This document shows positions 1 through 8,369 of a stretch of DNA of 64,000 nucleotides, in pieces. The stretch is from Roseobacter sp. MH60115. Lineage in GTDB: Bacteria > Pseudomonadota > Alphaproteobacteria > Rhodobacterales > Rhodobacteraceae. Within the stretch, counting starts at the first letter, position 1, and every line of letters begins with the position of its first letter. Made by a program: the position numbers and the translations under genes. Below the pieces are notes generated by a model. That model searched no databases. It was given only the letters and a program-made list of their open reading frames with translations, and was not told where the DNA came from. The stretch spans positions 310,001 through 374,000 of the forward strand of contig NZ_JADOBQ010000001.1 in NCBI RefSeq assembly GCF_015644665.1. The letters are read 5' to 3'.

Positions 1-488
1 CGAGCCTGTTGGCGCTGGCGGACCGCGAGTTGCTGGGGCCGTTGGATCAGGCCGCACAACGTGAGGTCGAAGCCGCCGCACGACAGGTGGCGACCGTAAC
101 GGCGCTGGTGCCGCTGGCGCTGGCGGATGTGGCCGCGGCGCTGACGGCCAATCTGCGTATGATCCGCCGCGTTGCGGAGGTCTATGGCGGTCGGTCGGGG
201 TTTCTGGGCGGCTGGCGGTTGACCCGGGCGGTCATGGCGCATCTCGTGGCCACCGGCGCCGTTGCCGTGGGGGATGATCTGCTGGAGCCGGTGCTGGGCG
301 GGTCCATCATCGGCAAGCTCTCGCGCCGCTTCGGTGAGGGGCTTGTCAATGGCGCGCTGACGGCACGTGTCGGGGTTGCGGCGATGGAAGTCTGCCGTCC
401 CTTGCCCTTCGCGGTTGGAAAAAAGCCGAAAGTACCCAATATCATTAAGAGTAGCCTCAGCGGATTGTTCGGATCGTCGAAATCCTGA
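1..488 (+). CDS. YcjF-like (TIGR01620/DUF697) membrane protein, C-terminal part
   Basis: Only the last 160 or so codons are present; the reading frame is open to the left edge, so the start lies outside the window. The visible part has Ala/Leu/Val-rich helices followed by a charged linker, a Gly-rich segment (GGSIIGKLSRRFGEG) and a CRPLPF motif close to the end, as in the TIGR01620/YcjF (UPF0283) inner-membrane family. In other proteobacteria this family follows ycjX, a DUF463 P-loop protein; that gene would lie upstream, outside the window. No biochemical role is established for the family. The next gene begins 39 bp downstream on the same strand. Family assignment is from sequence resemblance only. 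Confidence 0.7.
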   Translation, partial: SLLALADRELLGPLDQAAQREVEAAARQVATVTALVPLALADVAAALTANLRMIRRVAEVYGGRSGFLGGWRLTRAVMAHLVATGAVAVGDDLLEPVLGGSIIGKLSRRFGEGLVNGALTARVGVAAMEVCRPLPFAVGKKPKVPNIIKSSLSGLFGSSKS

Positions 489-527
489 ACCGCGACGGCG
501 ATGATGGGGTTCATGGGAGACGTTTGA

Positions 528-2144
528 ATGGAGAGTTTTGCTGCTGATCTTGCCACGATGGTGCGCAGACCGCTGGAGCCCGAACATGTCGCGGCGATGC
601 GCAAGAAGGGCATAGTCAGCGACAAGAAGGCCGGAGAGATGGTGCAGGAGCCAGGGGCGGAGTCGGCGGAGTTTCACTACGTCGTCGACGGTGAGGTCGA
701 AGCCGTCGATCCGATGACGATGGAGCGCATGGGCAATGCGACGCTGGGGCCGGGGCAGTTCTTTGGAGACCTGCAGTTCCTCTCGGGCGGCGTGTCTCTG
801 GCAGGTGCCCGTGCGGTGGTGGACAGCACGCTGCTCTGCGTGCCGCGTGACGAGATGCTGCAACTGATGTCCGACATGCCGGAGATGAGCGACATTGTCG
901 TGACGGTACTGGCGGCGCGGCGGCGCCGGGCGGTGGAGCAATCGGATTCTGCGCTGACCCTGATCGGATCGGAGATCAGCCGCGACATCCGGCATGTGGC
1001 GAGCTTTGCCGCGCGCAACCGCATCCCTTTCCGCGAGATCGAGGTGACATCGGATGAGGCGGTGGCCCTGGCTGCGCAATGCGGGATCGAGGAGGCACAG
1101 CCGGGCGTGATTTTCGGGCGTGAACGCAAGATCGACCCACCAACGCCGCGCAGCGTGGCCCAGATGCTCGGGCTGCATCTGGAAACCCAGGAAGACGCCA
1201 GTTTTGATGTGCTGATCGTCGGCGGCGGGCCGGCGGGTGTGGCTGCCGGTGTCTATGCGGGGGCCGAAGGGCTCAGCGCGCTGGTGCTGGAGGATATGGC
1301 CGTGGGCGGGCAGGCGGGCACGTCAAGCCGGATCGAGAATTACATGGGCTTTCCGACGGGCATTTCGGGCGGTGATCTGGTGGGACGCGGCGAGGTGCAG
1401 GCGATGAAGTTCGGCACCAAGTTTTCCGTGCCCCGGCGCGCGTCTGCTTTGCGCCAGTGTAACGAGAAATGGTTTCACGCAACGCTGGATGACGGGCAGG
1501 AGGTGAGCGCCAAGGCCCTGATCGTAGCCACCGGTGTCCAGTACCGCCGCATGCCGTTGGAAGGTCTGGAAGGGTTCGAAGGCGCGGGCGTGTATTACGC
1601 GGCCACGGAAGTGGAATCGCGCTATTGCCGGGACACGGAGGTGGCCGTGATCGGGGGCGGTAACTCGGCAGGGCAAGCGGCGATGTTCCTAGCGCGCACC
1701 ACGCGCCACGTGCATCTGCTCGTACGCGGGCCCTCGCTGGCATCCTCGATGTCCGATTATCTGGTGCAACGTCTCACCACGCATCCGCGCATCACCATCC
1801 ATACCCGCACCGAGGTGACCGCGCTGCACGGGGAAGAGACGCTGGACAAGATCACCATCTGCGACAATGCCTCTGGTCAGGACTGGGACCTGCGGACGGG
1901 GGCGCTTTTTGTCATGGTCGGGGCGGCGCCCAATACCGAATGGCTTTCCGGGTTGATCAAGCTGGACGACAAGGGGTTTGTGCTGACAGGAGCGGATGCG
2001 GGCGGGCGGACGCAATATGAAACCTCCTGTCCCGGTGTTTTTGCCGTAGGGGATGTGCGCGCAGGCTCTGTCAAACGCGTGGCCTCCGCGGTCGGCGAAG
2101 GGTCTGTGGTGATGTCCGCGGCCTGGGCGCATGTGAACGACTGA
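528..2144 (+). CDS. Cyclic nucleotide-binding domain / thioredoxin reductase-like FAD protein, CxxC lacking
   Basis: 538 aa, three parts. Residues about 15-125 resemble a CRP-type cyclic nucleotide-binding fold (GPGQFFGDLQFL). Residues about 140-220 look like a thioredoxin/glutaredoxin-like domain with no CxxC. From residue 225 there is a class II pyridine nucleotide-disulfide oxidoreductase with a FAD dinucleotide motif GGGPAG (232-237), a GGQAGTSSRIENYMGFP segment typical of thioredoxin reductases, and a second Rossmann motif GGGNSAGQAA (about 376-385) for NAD(P)H. Where thioredoxin reductases carry CATC, this protein has YAATE (about 357-361), so it cannot be a normal disulfide reductase. 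The ATG is preceded by GGGAGA. It may be a redox or nucleotide-responsive flavoprotein; substrate unknown. Confidence 0.85.
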   Translation: MESFAADLATMVRRPLEPEHVAAMRKKGIVSDKKAGEMVQEPGAESAEFHYVVDGEVEAVDPMTMERMGNATLGPGQFFGDLQFLSGGVSLAGARAVVDSTLLCVPRDEMLQLMSDMPEMSDIVVTVLAARRRRAVEQSDSALTLIGSEISRDIRHVASFAARNRIPFREIEVTSDEAVALAAQCGIEEAQPGVIFGRERKIDPPTPRSVAQMLGLHLETQEDASFDVLIVGGGPAGVAAGVYAGAEGLSALVLEDMAVGGQAGTSSRIENYMGFPTGISGGDLVGRGEVQAMKFGTKFSVPRRASALRQCNEKWFHATLDDGQEVSAKALIVATGVQYRRMPLEGLEGFEGAGVYYAATEVESRYCRDTEVAVIGGGNSAGQAAMFLARTTRHVHLLVRGPSLASSMSDYLVQRLTTHPRITIHTRTEVTALHGEETLDKITICDNASGQDWDLRTGALFVMVGAAPNTEWLSGLIKLDDKGFVLTGADAGGRTQYETSCPGVFAVGDVRAGSVKRVASAVGEGSVVMSAAWAHVND

Positions 2145-2151
2145 GCGGCAA

Positions 2152-2177
2152 GGTGGCCTGAAGCCCACCCTACCTGC
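2152..2177. repeat. Intergenic repeat unit, copy 1
   Basis: A 26-bp copy of the element that also forms both arms of the inverted repeat at 5907-5981, with one A fewer. The core GGTGGCCTGAAGCCCACC is itself an imperfect palindrome. It begins 8 bp after the stop codon of the thioredoxin reductase-like gene, the same kind of 3' position as the other copies. No inverted partner is seen nearby. Confidence 0.6.
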
Positions 2178-2277
2178 CTGTTGAGAGCCTTCGCTGCTTG
2201 GGACTTGTCGCGCCGTGCCGGTCTGCTTATAAGGCGCGCATGGATGACCTCCGCATGATTATCATTCGAATTATATC

Positions 2278-2307
2278 CCCGGCGCTCTGAGACCATGAGA
2301 CGCCGGG
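2278..2307 (+). other. Strong hairpin in the ileS upstream region
   Basis: CCCGGCG (2278-2284) can pair with CGCCGGG (2301-2307), extended inward by TCT/AGA after one bulged C. The hairpin sits about 70 bp before the ileS start and has no T-run, so it is not a canonical terminator. It could be part of the ileS 5' leader or an end point for the upstream transcript. A TATATC hexamer just before it (about 2272-2277) could be a -10 box, but no convincing -35 was seen. Confidence 0.35.
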
Positions 2308-2376
2308 CCAAGGTGTTTGAGCCGCTCGCACCGACCGCTTTTCCCATCCCGCCAAGATATCTGAAGGACGTCCGCA

Positions 2377-5343
2377 ATGTGCGCCGACACCACCGAAGCC
2401 GCTGAAAAACCTGATTATAAATCAACGTTGAACCTGCCGAAAACCGACTTTCCGATGCGGGCGGGCCTGCCCAAGCGCGAGCCGGAATGGCTGGCACGTT
2501 GGGAAGAGCTCGGCATCTACGACCGGCTGCGCGAAAAGCCGGGGCGCACCTCCTTTACGCTGCACGATGGACCCCCCTATGCCAACGGGCATCTGCACAT
2601 CGGGCATGCGCTGAACAAGACGCTCAAGGATATGGTCGTGCGCAGCCAACAGATGATGGGCTTTGACGCGCGCTACATCCCCGGCTGGGACTGCCACGGG
2701 TTGCCCATCGAGTGGAAGATCGAGGAGCAATACCGCGCCAAGGGCAAGGACAAGGACGATGTGGATGTCGTCGATTTCCGTCAGGAGTGCCGCAAGTTCG
2801 CCGAAGGCTGGGTGGATATCCAGCGCGAGGAGTTCAAGCGTTTGGGGATCACCGGCAAATGGGAAAAACCCTATCTGACCATGGATTTCCATGCCGAGCG
2901 GGTGATTGCCGAAGAGTTCATGAAATTCCTGATGAACGGCACGCTCTATCAGGGATCAAAGCCCGTGATGTGGTCGCCGGTTGAAAAGACCGCGCTGGCC
3001 GAGGCGGAGGTGGAGTATCACGACAAGGAAAGCTTCACCATCTGGGTGAAGTTCAAGGCATTGATCGATGAGACAACACCGCCGGTGACGGGTGACGCGG
3101 GTCAGGTGCAGGCGATGTCTGATCTGGACGGGGCATACGTCGTGATCTGGACCACCACACCGTGGACCATGCCCTCCAACAAGGCGGTGGTTTACGGGGC
3201 GGATATCTCTTACGGGCTGTACGAAATCACCGGGCGGCCAGACGAATGCTGGGCGAACATCGGGGACCGGTATTTGCTGGCGGACAAGCTGGCGGCGGAT
3301 GTCCTGGGCCGGGCGCGGTTGGATGACACCATGTACCGCCGTGTGCGGGATGTGACGGCCCAGGAATTGAGCCAGCTGCGCGTGGCGCATCCGTTGAAAG
3401 ATGCCGAGGGCAGTGATGGCGAGTGGGATGACATCCGCGATTTCCGCGCGGCGGATTTCGTGACCGACGAAGAGGGCACCGGGTTTGTGCATTGCGCCCC
3501 CTCGCACGGGATGGAGGAATATGAGCTCTACCGTGATCTGGGCATGCTGCAGGATGTCATCACCTACAACGTGACCGATGATGGCATGTTCCGCGCGGGT
3601 CTGCCGTTCTTTGGTGGCAAGTACATTCTCAACCGCAAAGGTAAGGAAGGCGATGCCAACAGCGCCGTGATCAGCAAGCTGGCCGAGGTGGGCGGGCTGC
3701 TCGCCCGGGGCAAGATCAAGCACAGCTATCCGCATTCCTGGCGCTCCAAGGCGCCGGTGATCTATCGCAACACGCCGCAGTGGTTTGCCGCGATCGACAA
3801 GCCGGTGGGTGACGGGCAGGACGATCATGGCACCACGATCCGCGAACGGGCGCTGACCGAGATCGACAATGTACAGTGGACGCCGAAGTCTGGGCGCAAC
3901 CGCCTGCATTCGATGATGGAAGCGCGGCCCGACTGGGTGCTGTCGCGCCAGCGGGCCTGGGGCGTGCCGCTGACCTGTTTCACCAAGAAGGGCGCGCTGC
4001 CGACGGATGCGGATTTCCTGCTGCGCAACGCCGAGGTGAACGCGCGCATCGTTGAGGCTTTTGAGACCGAAGGGGCGGATGCATGGTACATGGAAGGCGC
4101 CAAAGAGCGTTTTCTGGGCAATGTCGTGAACCCTGACGACTACGATCAGGTGACCGACATCCTTGATGTGTGGTTCGATAGCGGATCGACCCACGCCTTT
4201 ACCCTGCGTGACCGCGAAGACGGATCCGACGACGGTGTGGCCGATCTCTATCTGGAAGGTACCGACCAGCACCGTGGCTGGTTCCATTCCTCACTACTGC
4301 AGTCGGTGGGCACGCAAGGCCATGCGCCCTATCGCGCCGTGCTGACCCATGGGTTCACGCTGGATGAGAAGGGCATGAAGATGTCCAAATCCCTCGGCAA
4401 TACCATCGTGCCGGAAAAGGTTGTGCAGCAATACGGGGCGGATATCCTGCGGCTCTGGGTGGCACAGACGGATTACACGCTGGACCAGCGGATCGGGCCG
4501 GAAATCCTCAAAGGTGTGGCTGATGGGTACCGGCGCCTGCGCAACACGATGCGCTACATGCTGGGGTCGCTGAATGATTTCAGCACTGCAGACCGGATGG
4601 ACGTGTCGGACATGCCAGAGCTGGAGCGTTGGGTGCTGCACCGTCTGGCGGAACTGGATCAGACCGTGCGCGATGGCTATGCGAAGTATGATTTCCAAGG
4701 CGTGTTTCAGGCGGTTTTCACCTTCGCAACGGTGGATCTGTCGGCCTTCTACTTCGATATCCGCAAGGATGCGCTTTACTGTGATGGGGATACGGTGGCG
4801 CGTCGCTCGGCACGCACCGTGCTGGACCTGCTCTTCCACCGCTTGACCACATGGCTGGCGCCGGTGCTGGTCTTCACGATGGAAGAGGTTTGGCTGGAAC
4901 GGTTCCCGGAGGCGGGCAGTTCGGTGCATTTGCAGGACTTCCCGGAAACTCCCAAGGACTGGTTGGCGCCGGAACTGGCGGCGAAATGGTCTGGTGTGCG
5001 TACGGCGCGCCGTGTCGTCACGGCCGCGCTGGAAGTAGAGCGGACCAACAAGGTCATCGGCGCCTCGCTCGAGGCGGCCCCGGTTGTATATGTGTCGGAC
5101 GATGCCTTGCGTGCGGTGCTCGAGGTGTTGCCATTTGAAGACATCTGCATCACCTCACAGGTAACCGTCACGGGTACAGCAGCACCGGAGGGTGCATTTA
5201 CCTTGCCGGAAGTGCCGGGCGTTGCGGTGGCCTTTGCGAAGGCGGAGGGCGAGAAATGCGCCCGCTGCTGGAAAGTGCTGCCGGACGTGAGTACCCATGG
5301 CCATGCGGGGGTCTGTGGGCGTTGCGATGCCGCAATGACCTGA
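2377..5343 (+). CDS. ileS: Isoleucyl-tRNA synthetase
   Basis: 988 aa class I aminoacyl-tRNA synthetase that charges tRNA-Ile in the cytoplasm and edits mis-activated valine. The HIGH signature is at residues 74-77 ([10 protein letters not shown]) and KMSKS at 668-672. The CP1 editing region between them contains [11 protein letters not shown]. The C-terminus carries the zinc-binding Cys pairs (CARC near 961 and CGRC near 980), typical of bacterial IleRS. The length is slightly above the E. coli enzyme, as is common in alphaproteobacteria. The ATG begins [11 protein letters not shown] 232-bp gap with a hairpin precedes the gene. No T-box is seen, which is expected outside Gram-positives. Confidence 0.98.
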   Translation: MCADTTEAAEKPDYKSTLNLPKTDFPMRAGLPKREPEWLARWEELGIYDRLREKPGRTSFTLHDGPPYANGHLHIGHALNKTLKDMVVRSQQMMGFDARYIPGWDCHGLPIEWKIEEQYRAKGKDKDDVDVVDFRQECRKFAEGWVDIQREEFKRLGITGKWEKPYLTMDFHAERVIAEEFMKFLMNGTLYQGSKPVMWSPVEKTALAEAEVEYHDKESFTIWVKFKALIDETTPPVTGDAGQVQAMSDLDGAYVVIWTTTPWTMPSNKAVVYGADISYGLYEITGRPDECWANIGDRYLLADKLAADVLGRARLDDTMYRRVRDVTAQELSQLRVAHPLKDAEGSDGEWDDIRDFRAADFVTDEEGTGFVHCAPSHGMEEYELYRDLGMLQDVITYNVTDDGMFRAGLPFFGGKYILNRKGKEGDANSAVISKLAEVGGLLARGKIKHSYPHSWRSKAPVIYRNTPQWFAAIDKPVGDGQDDHGTTIRERALTEIDNVQWTPKSGRNRLHSMMEARPDWVLSRQRAWGVPLTCFTKKGALPTDADFLLRNAEVNARIVEAFETEGADAWYMEGAKERFLGNVVNPDDYDQVTDILDVWFDSGSTHAFTLRDREDGSDDGVADLYLEGTDQHRGWFHSSLLQSVGTQGHAPYRAVLTHGFTLDEKGMKMSKSLGNTIVPEKVVQQYGADILRLWVAQTDYTLDQRIGPEILKGVADGYRRLRNTMRYMLGSLNDFSTADRMDVSDMPELERWVLHRLAELDQTVRDGYAKYDFQGVFQAVFTFATVDLSAFYFDIRKDALYCDGDTVARRSARTVLDLLFHRLTTWLAPVLVFTMEEVWLERFPEAGSSVHLQDFPETPKDWLAPELAAKWSGVRTARRVVTAALEVERTNKVIGASLEAAPVVYVSDDALRAVLEVLPFEDICITSQVTVTGTAAPEGAFTLPEVPGVAVAFAKAEGEKCARCWKVLPDVSTHGHAGVCGRCDAAMT

Positions 5344-5354
5344 AAATGGGTTGT

Positions 5355-5378
5355 GGCGGTGGCCTTCGGGTCACCGCC
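5355..5378 (+). terminator. UUCG-tetraloop hairpin after ileS
   Basis: Ten consecutive pairs (one G-T wobble) close a TTCG tetraloop: left arm 5355-5364, loop 5365-5368, right arm 5369-5378, starting 11 bp after the ileS stop. UUCG loops are exceptionally stable in RNA. There is no T-run after the stem, so it may act as a transcript 3' stabiliser or a weak terminator rather than a classical intrinsic terminator. Confidence 0.45.
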
Positions 5379-5431
5379 TATCGTTCAGATGCGCAAAAAC
5401 CGGGTTGCTGTGACGCGGGTCTGGGGCCACC

Positions 5432-5896
5432 ATGAAACCCATGCTGGAAAAGACTGTCTCAACTCAATTTGGTGATCTGGTGCTCGTAGAGGATGCCGAC
5501 GCGATCACAGCCGTGCGCTGGGGCAAGGCGCGTCGTGAGGATACGTCGCCTTTGCTGGAGAAAGCGGCGCAGCAGATGCGAGAATATGACGCGGGAGCGC
5601 GCGAGGTCTTCGACCTCCCCCTGCAAGTACACGGCAGCGAATTTCAGCGTGCCGTTTGCGACGCAATCTACGCGATCCCCTTTGGCGATACCTGCACTTA
5701 CGGCGATATCGCCAAGGCTTTGGGGGCACCGGCACAGGCCGTGGGTAAGGCCTGCGGTGGCAATCCGATTCCGATCATCATCCCCTGCCACCGGGTCATG
5801 GGTGCCAAGGGGCTGACGGGTTTTTCCGGGGCAGGCGGTGTCGAGACCAAGGTTGCGCTGCTGCGCCATGAAAAAGCCGCTGGTCTGCTGATCTGA
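5432..5896 (+). CDS. ogt: Methylated-DNA--protein-cysteine methyltransferase
   Basis: 154 aa suicide repair protein that removes alkyl groups from O6-alkylguanine by transfer to its own cysteine. The active-site motif PCHRV has the acceptor at Cys119, preceded by the conserved GNPIPIIIPCHR block. A helix-turn-helix-like region (YGDIAKALG, about 90-98) inserts into DNA. It is the short Ogt/MGMT type without an N-terminal Ada regulatory domain. It lies 88 bp after ileS with a UUCG hairpin between them, so co-transcription is uncertain. The gene converges on pcs with a long inverted repeat between. An alternative in-frame ATG three codons downstream (5441) would change little. Confidence 0.95.
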   Translation: MKPMLEKTVSTQFGDLVLVEDADAITAVRWGKARREDTSPLLEKAAQQMREYDAGAREVFDLPLQVHGSEFQRAVCDAIYAIPFGDTCTYGDIAKALGAPAQAVGKACGGNPIPIIIPCHRVMGAKGLTGFSGAGGVETKVALLRHEKAAGLLI

Positions 5897-5906
5897 ACCC
5901 TGCAAC

Positions 5907-5981
5907 GGTGGCCTGAAAGCCCACCCTACCTGCATGCCACCGCCGCTTCTCACAGCAGGTAGGGTGGGCTTTCAGGCCACC
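5907..5981. repeat. Perfect 27-bp inverted repeat between convergent genes
   Basis: Left arm 5907-5933 begins GGTGGCCTGAAAGCCCACCC; the right arm 5955-5981 is its exact reverse complement. The 21-nt spacer is 5934-5954. The element fills most of the 94 bp between the convergent ends of ogt and pcs, so either transcript would fold into a 27-bp stem. A single copy of the same unit is at 2152-2177. This looks like two head-to-head copies of a dispersed palindromic intergenic repeat now serving as a bidirectional 3' end. Neither arm is followed by a T-run. Confidence 0.8.
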
Positions 5982-5990
5982 CTTTCGAGA

Positions 5991-6689
5991 CTAGGACGAG
6001 TCCCGCTGCGGGAACAATTGCTGCGCGATCCCAGCAAAAAGCAGGTAAACGGATGTCGCGACCAGGCCCCAATGCGCCCAGCTTTGGGGATGGAAATCCA
6101 CCCAGGCCGCCCAGCCCGCAAAGAATGTCCAGGCCAGCGCCGTAGGCAAGGTGACAAAGCGCCAGCGCTCCGTGCGCACGGGGTGCACGAATTTCAACGG
6201 CAGGAACATGGCAATTGCCAATGCCGTCACCAGCGCCAGCGACACCCAGAAATTCGGCTGCAGTGCGAATATCACCAGCACCAACATATTCCAGCACCCG
6301 GGAAAGCCAGAGAAAGAATTGTCCTTTGTCTTCATGCGCGTGTCAGCAAAATAGAGCGCGGAGGCGAAGGTGATGACGATGATGGCAAACCATCCGGTCC
6401 AACCATCCATAAGCCCGGATTTGAAGAGTGCAAAGGCCGGGATGAAGACATAGGTCAGATAGTCGATGATCAGATCCAGCAACACGCCGTCGAACTCCGG
6501 CGCGTTGACCTTCACGTGGTAGTGCCGCGCCAGCGGGCCATCGATCCCATCGACGAAAAAGGCCACGACCAGCCAGAGGAACATCAGATCCCACTTCTCA
6601 TCGACCGCCGCCAGCATGGACAGCATGGCAAAAACCGCGCCCGTGGCTGTAAACAAATGCACGCCGAGCGCGCGTAACCTCAAAGTCAT
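5991..6689 (-). CDS. pcs: Phosphatidylcholine synthase (CDP-alcohol phosphatidyltransferase)
   Basis: 232 aa integral inner-membrane enzyme. The CDP-alcohol phosphatidyltransferase signature is seen at about residues 47-76: DGIDGPLAR, then a spaced GxxxDxxxD in EFDGVLLDLIIDY. About eight hydrophobic segments follow. The closest resemblance is to the Pcs family of alpha-proteobacteria, which condenses choline with CDP-diacylglycerol to make phosphatidylcholine. The frame is open to a TTG at 6749, but the ATG at 6689 (MTLRLRALGVHLF) matches where Pcs homologues begin. No strong Shine-Dalgarno is visible. It converges with ogt, and the decayed gene at 6977-7345 lies upstream on the same strand. 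Confidence 0.88.
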   Translation of the reverse strand: MTLRLRALGVHLFTATGAVFAMLSMLAAVDEKWDLMFLWLVVAFFVDGIDGPLARHYHVKVNAPEFDGVLLDLIIDYLTYVFIPAFALFKSGLMDGWTGWFAIIVITFASALYFADTRMKTKDNSFSGFPGCWNMLVLVIFALQPNFWVSLALVTALAIAMFLPLKFVHPVRTERWRFVTLPTALAWTFFAGWAAWVDFHPQSWAHWGLVATSVYLLFAGIAQQLFPQRDSS

Positions 6690-6976
6690 GCCGCGTTCAT
6701 GCCGCAAGGGGATGCGGGATGCAAAAGGAAAAGCTTCGCCAGGCTGCAAGCGCGCCGGAATGTAGCAGTTTTGCAGTCTCTCTGGTTGCCGACGCGCATC
6801 TTCTCGGCTGGACAGGTGACGAAATCCTGACCTTTCCAGGCGGCATGGCAGTCATGCCAGAACGCCTGCTTGGCCCGCATCCGTTTGTCGTTCTGGTGCA
6901 GACCGTCATGGACCCCATCCTCTGTTTCCGGGGCGGCTTCTGCCGCCACTTGGTCATGATAAACAGCGGACCGGGC

Positions 6977-7345
6977 CTATTTTTTGCCGAGGGACAGGCT
7001 TTCCGTAGCCAGAACCGAGCCCACAGACATGACGACATCGTCTTGTTCGAGTTTCAGATACTGTTAGCGGCGATGTCATTGGCATAGATCAAAAGCGCGT
7101 GTTTTCTATGCGCGCCCTGAACATCGGCGGATATCGCTGTTACCGTCCAACTGCGATACGCGGAGCCGGTTGCATCGCCCTGCCTGGGGTCGTCTTGGGC
7201 CAGCGCATCTTTCACGCATCATAGAGCACGTCGATCTTGGAGTGTTCGAGGTCGAACGGGCTGCCCGCTTAAGAGGTGCAGGCTACTGCGTAGGAAGCGG
7301 TTGTCGAAGAAGTCATGACGAACAGGGCCAGGCTGACACGGTCAT
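6977..7345 (-). pseudogene. Decayed gene for a secreted protein, family not recognised
   Basis: The 759 bp between pcs and xerC hold no intact gene, but the minus strand shows protein-like segments in consecutive frames. From about 7345 a signal-peptide-like stretch (SLALFVMTSSTTASYA) runs to an in-frame TAA (7269-7271), continues as AGSPFDLEHSKIDVLYDA to TGA (7212-7214), shifts frame into DALAQDDPRQGD, TVTAISADVQGAHRKHALL and IYANDIAANS up to TGA (about 7054-7056), then shifts again into LKLEQDDVVMSVGSVLATES, ending at TAG (6977-6979). Joined, this would be an exported protein of about 120 aa with one stop and two frameshifts. The same last frame stays open from 6976 to about 6690, but the peptide there is not recognisable. 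No family was identified. The frame joins are my reading and need a translated search. Confidence 0.5.
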
Positions 7346-7448
7346 TGGGCCCCCTCAGATCATTCCATGCGGCGGTGTGTCTCGCGCTCAGTCCGACACA
7401 GGTGCCTCGCAGAGAGCGATAGGCTTGCCGCACGAAACCACGGGTCCA

Positions 7449-8369
7449 TCACGCCTTCGGGTGCGCGCGGTCGTAGACTTCCATCAGGCGGGCGGTATCC
7501 ACAGCCGTGTAGGCTTGGGTCGTGGACAGGGACGCGTGCCCCAAAAGCTCCTGAATGGCACGCAGATCACCACCTGCGTCCAGCAGATGCGTTGCAAAGC
7601 TGTGGCGCATGGCGTGGGGCGTGGCGCTGGCTGGCAAGCCAAGCTGCATGCGGGCCTGCGCCATGACCTTCTGGATCGCGCCTGCGCCCAACGGCCCGCC
7701 GCGGATCGCCCGAAAGAGCGGCTGATCAGGCGCCAGCGGATAGGGGCATAGCCTCAGATAGGCATCGACCGCTGTCCGCGCTGCGGGCACCACGGGCACC
7801 ACGCGTTCCTTGCCGCCCTTGCCCAGAATACGCAGCACATCGGGCAAGGGCGCCTGCGTGCCGGTCAATCCCAACGCTTCCGATATGCGCAGCCCGCACC
7901 CCCAGAGCAGTGTCACCACCGCCACATCACGGGCGGCGACCCAAGGCTTCTGTGCCTGTACCTCGATGGCATCAATGAGGTTTCGCGCGGCGTCTTCGGC
8001 CAGTGGGCGCGGCAGTTTCTTTTGAAACTTGGGTGCGCGCACCGACAGGACGGCGGTGGGCTCAAAGCCCTCGCGGTCCGCCAGCCACCGGTAGAATGCC
8101 TTCACCGCAGAGAGTTTGCGCGCCAGAGACCGGGCGGCGAGCCCCTGGCCTCGCGCCTGCGCCATCCACGCCCGCATGTCGGTGACCGTGATGCGCGACA
8201 AGGCGGCCAGACCTTGCCGGTCGCCTTTATGTTCCGTGATGAAAGCGAGAAACTCGATTACATCGCCTTGATAGGCGGTGATGGTGTTTTGGGACGCGCC
8301 CTTCAAAGCGCGCTGATGGCTCAGCCAGGTCTCCAGCGCGTCGGCGGCTGCTGGGCTGATCAGGGTCAC
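7449..8369 (-). CDS. xerC: Tyrosine recombinase XerC
   Basis: 306 aa site-specific recombinase that, with XerD, resolves chromosome dimers at dif. An N-terminal SAM-like core-binding domain (about 10-100) is followed by the catalytic domain with Arg161 (GCGLRISEALG), a Lys near 184-187, His252/Arg255 (HAMRHSFATHLLDAG), His278 (LGHAS) and nucleophile Tyr287 (TQAYT). The catalytic set is complete. The start is a GTG that overlaps the TGA of the DUF484 gene by 4 nt, so the two are translationally coupled. DUF484-xerC pairing is common in proteobacteria. Nothing in the surroundings suggests an integron or phage integrase. Confidence 0.95.
   Translation of the reverse strand: MTLISPAAADALETWLSHQRALKGASQNTITAYQGDVIEFLAFITEHKGDRQGLAALSRITVTDMRAWMAQARGQGLAARSLARKLSAVKAFYRWLADREGFEPTAVLSVRAPKFQKKLPRPLAEDAARNLIDAIEVQAQKPWVAARDVAVVTLLWGCGLRISEALGLTGTQAPLPDVLRILGKGGKERVVPVVPAARTAVDAYLRLCPYPLAPDQPLFRAIRGGPLGAGAIQKVMAQARMQLGLPASATPHAMRHSFATHLLDAGGDLRAIQELLGHASLSTTQAYTAVDTARLMEVYDRAHPKA

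Noticed and set aside
6719-7087. 122-codon plus-strand open frame in the pcs-xerC gap
   Set aside because: Composition is unlike a real protein and it is antisense to the better supported decayed minus-strand gene.
7449-8369. XerC as an integrase of a mobile element
   Set aside because: Pairing with DUF484, no attachment repeats or cargo, and housekeeping neighbours identify the chromosomal dimer-resolution enzyme.
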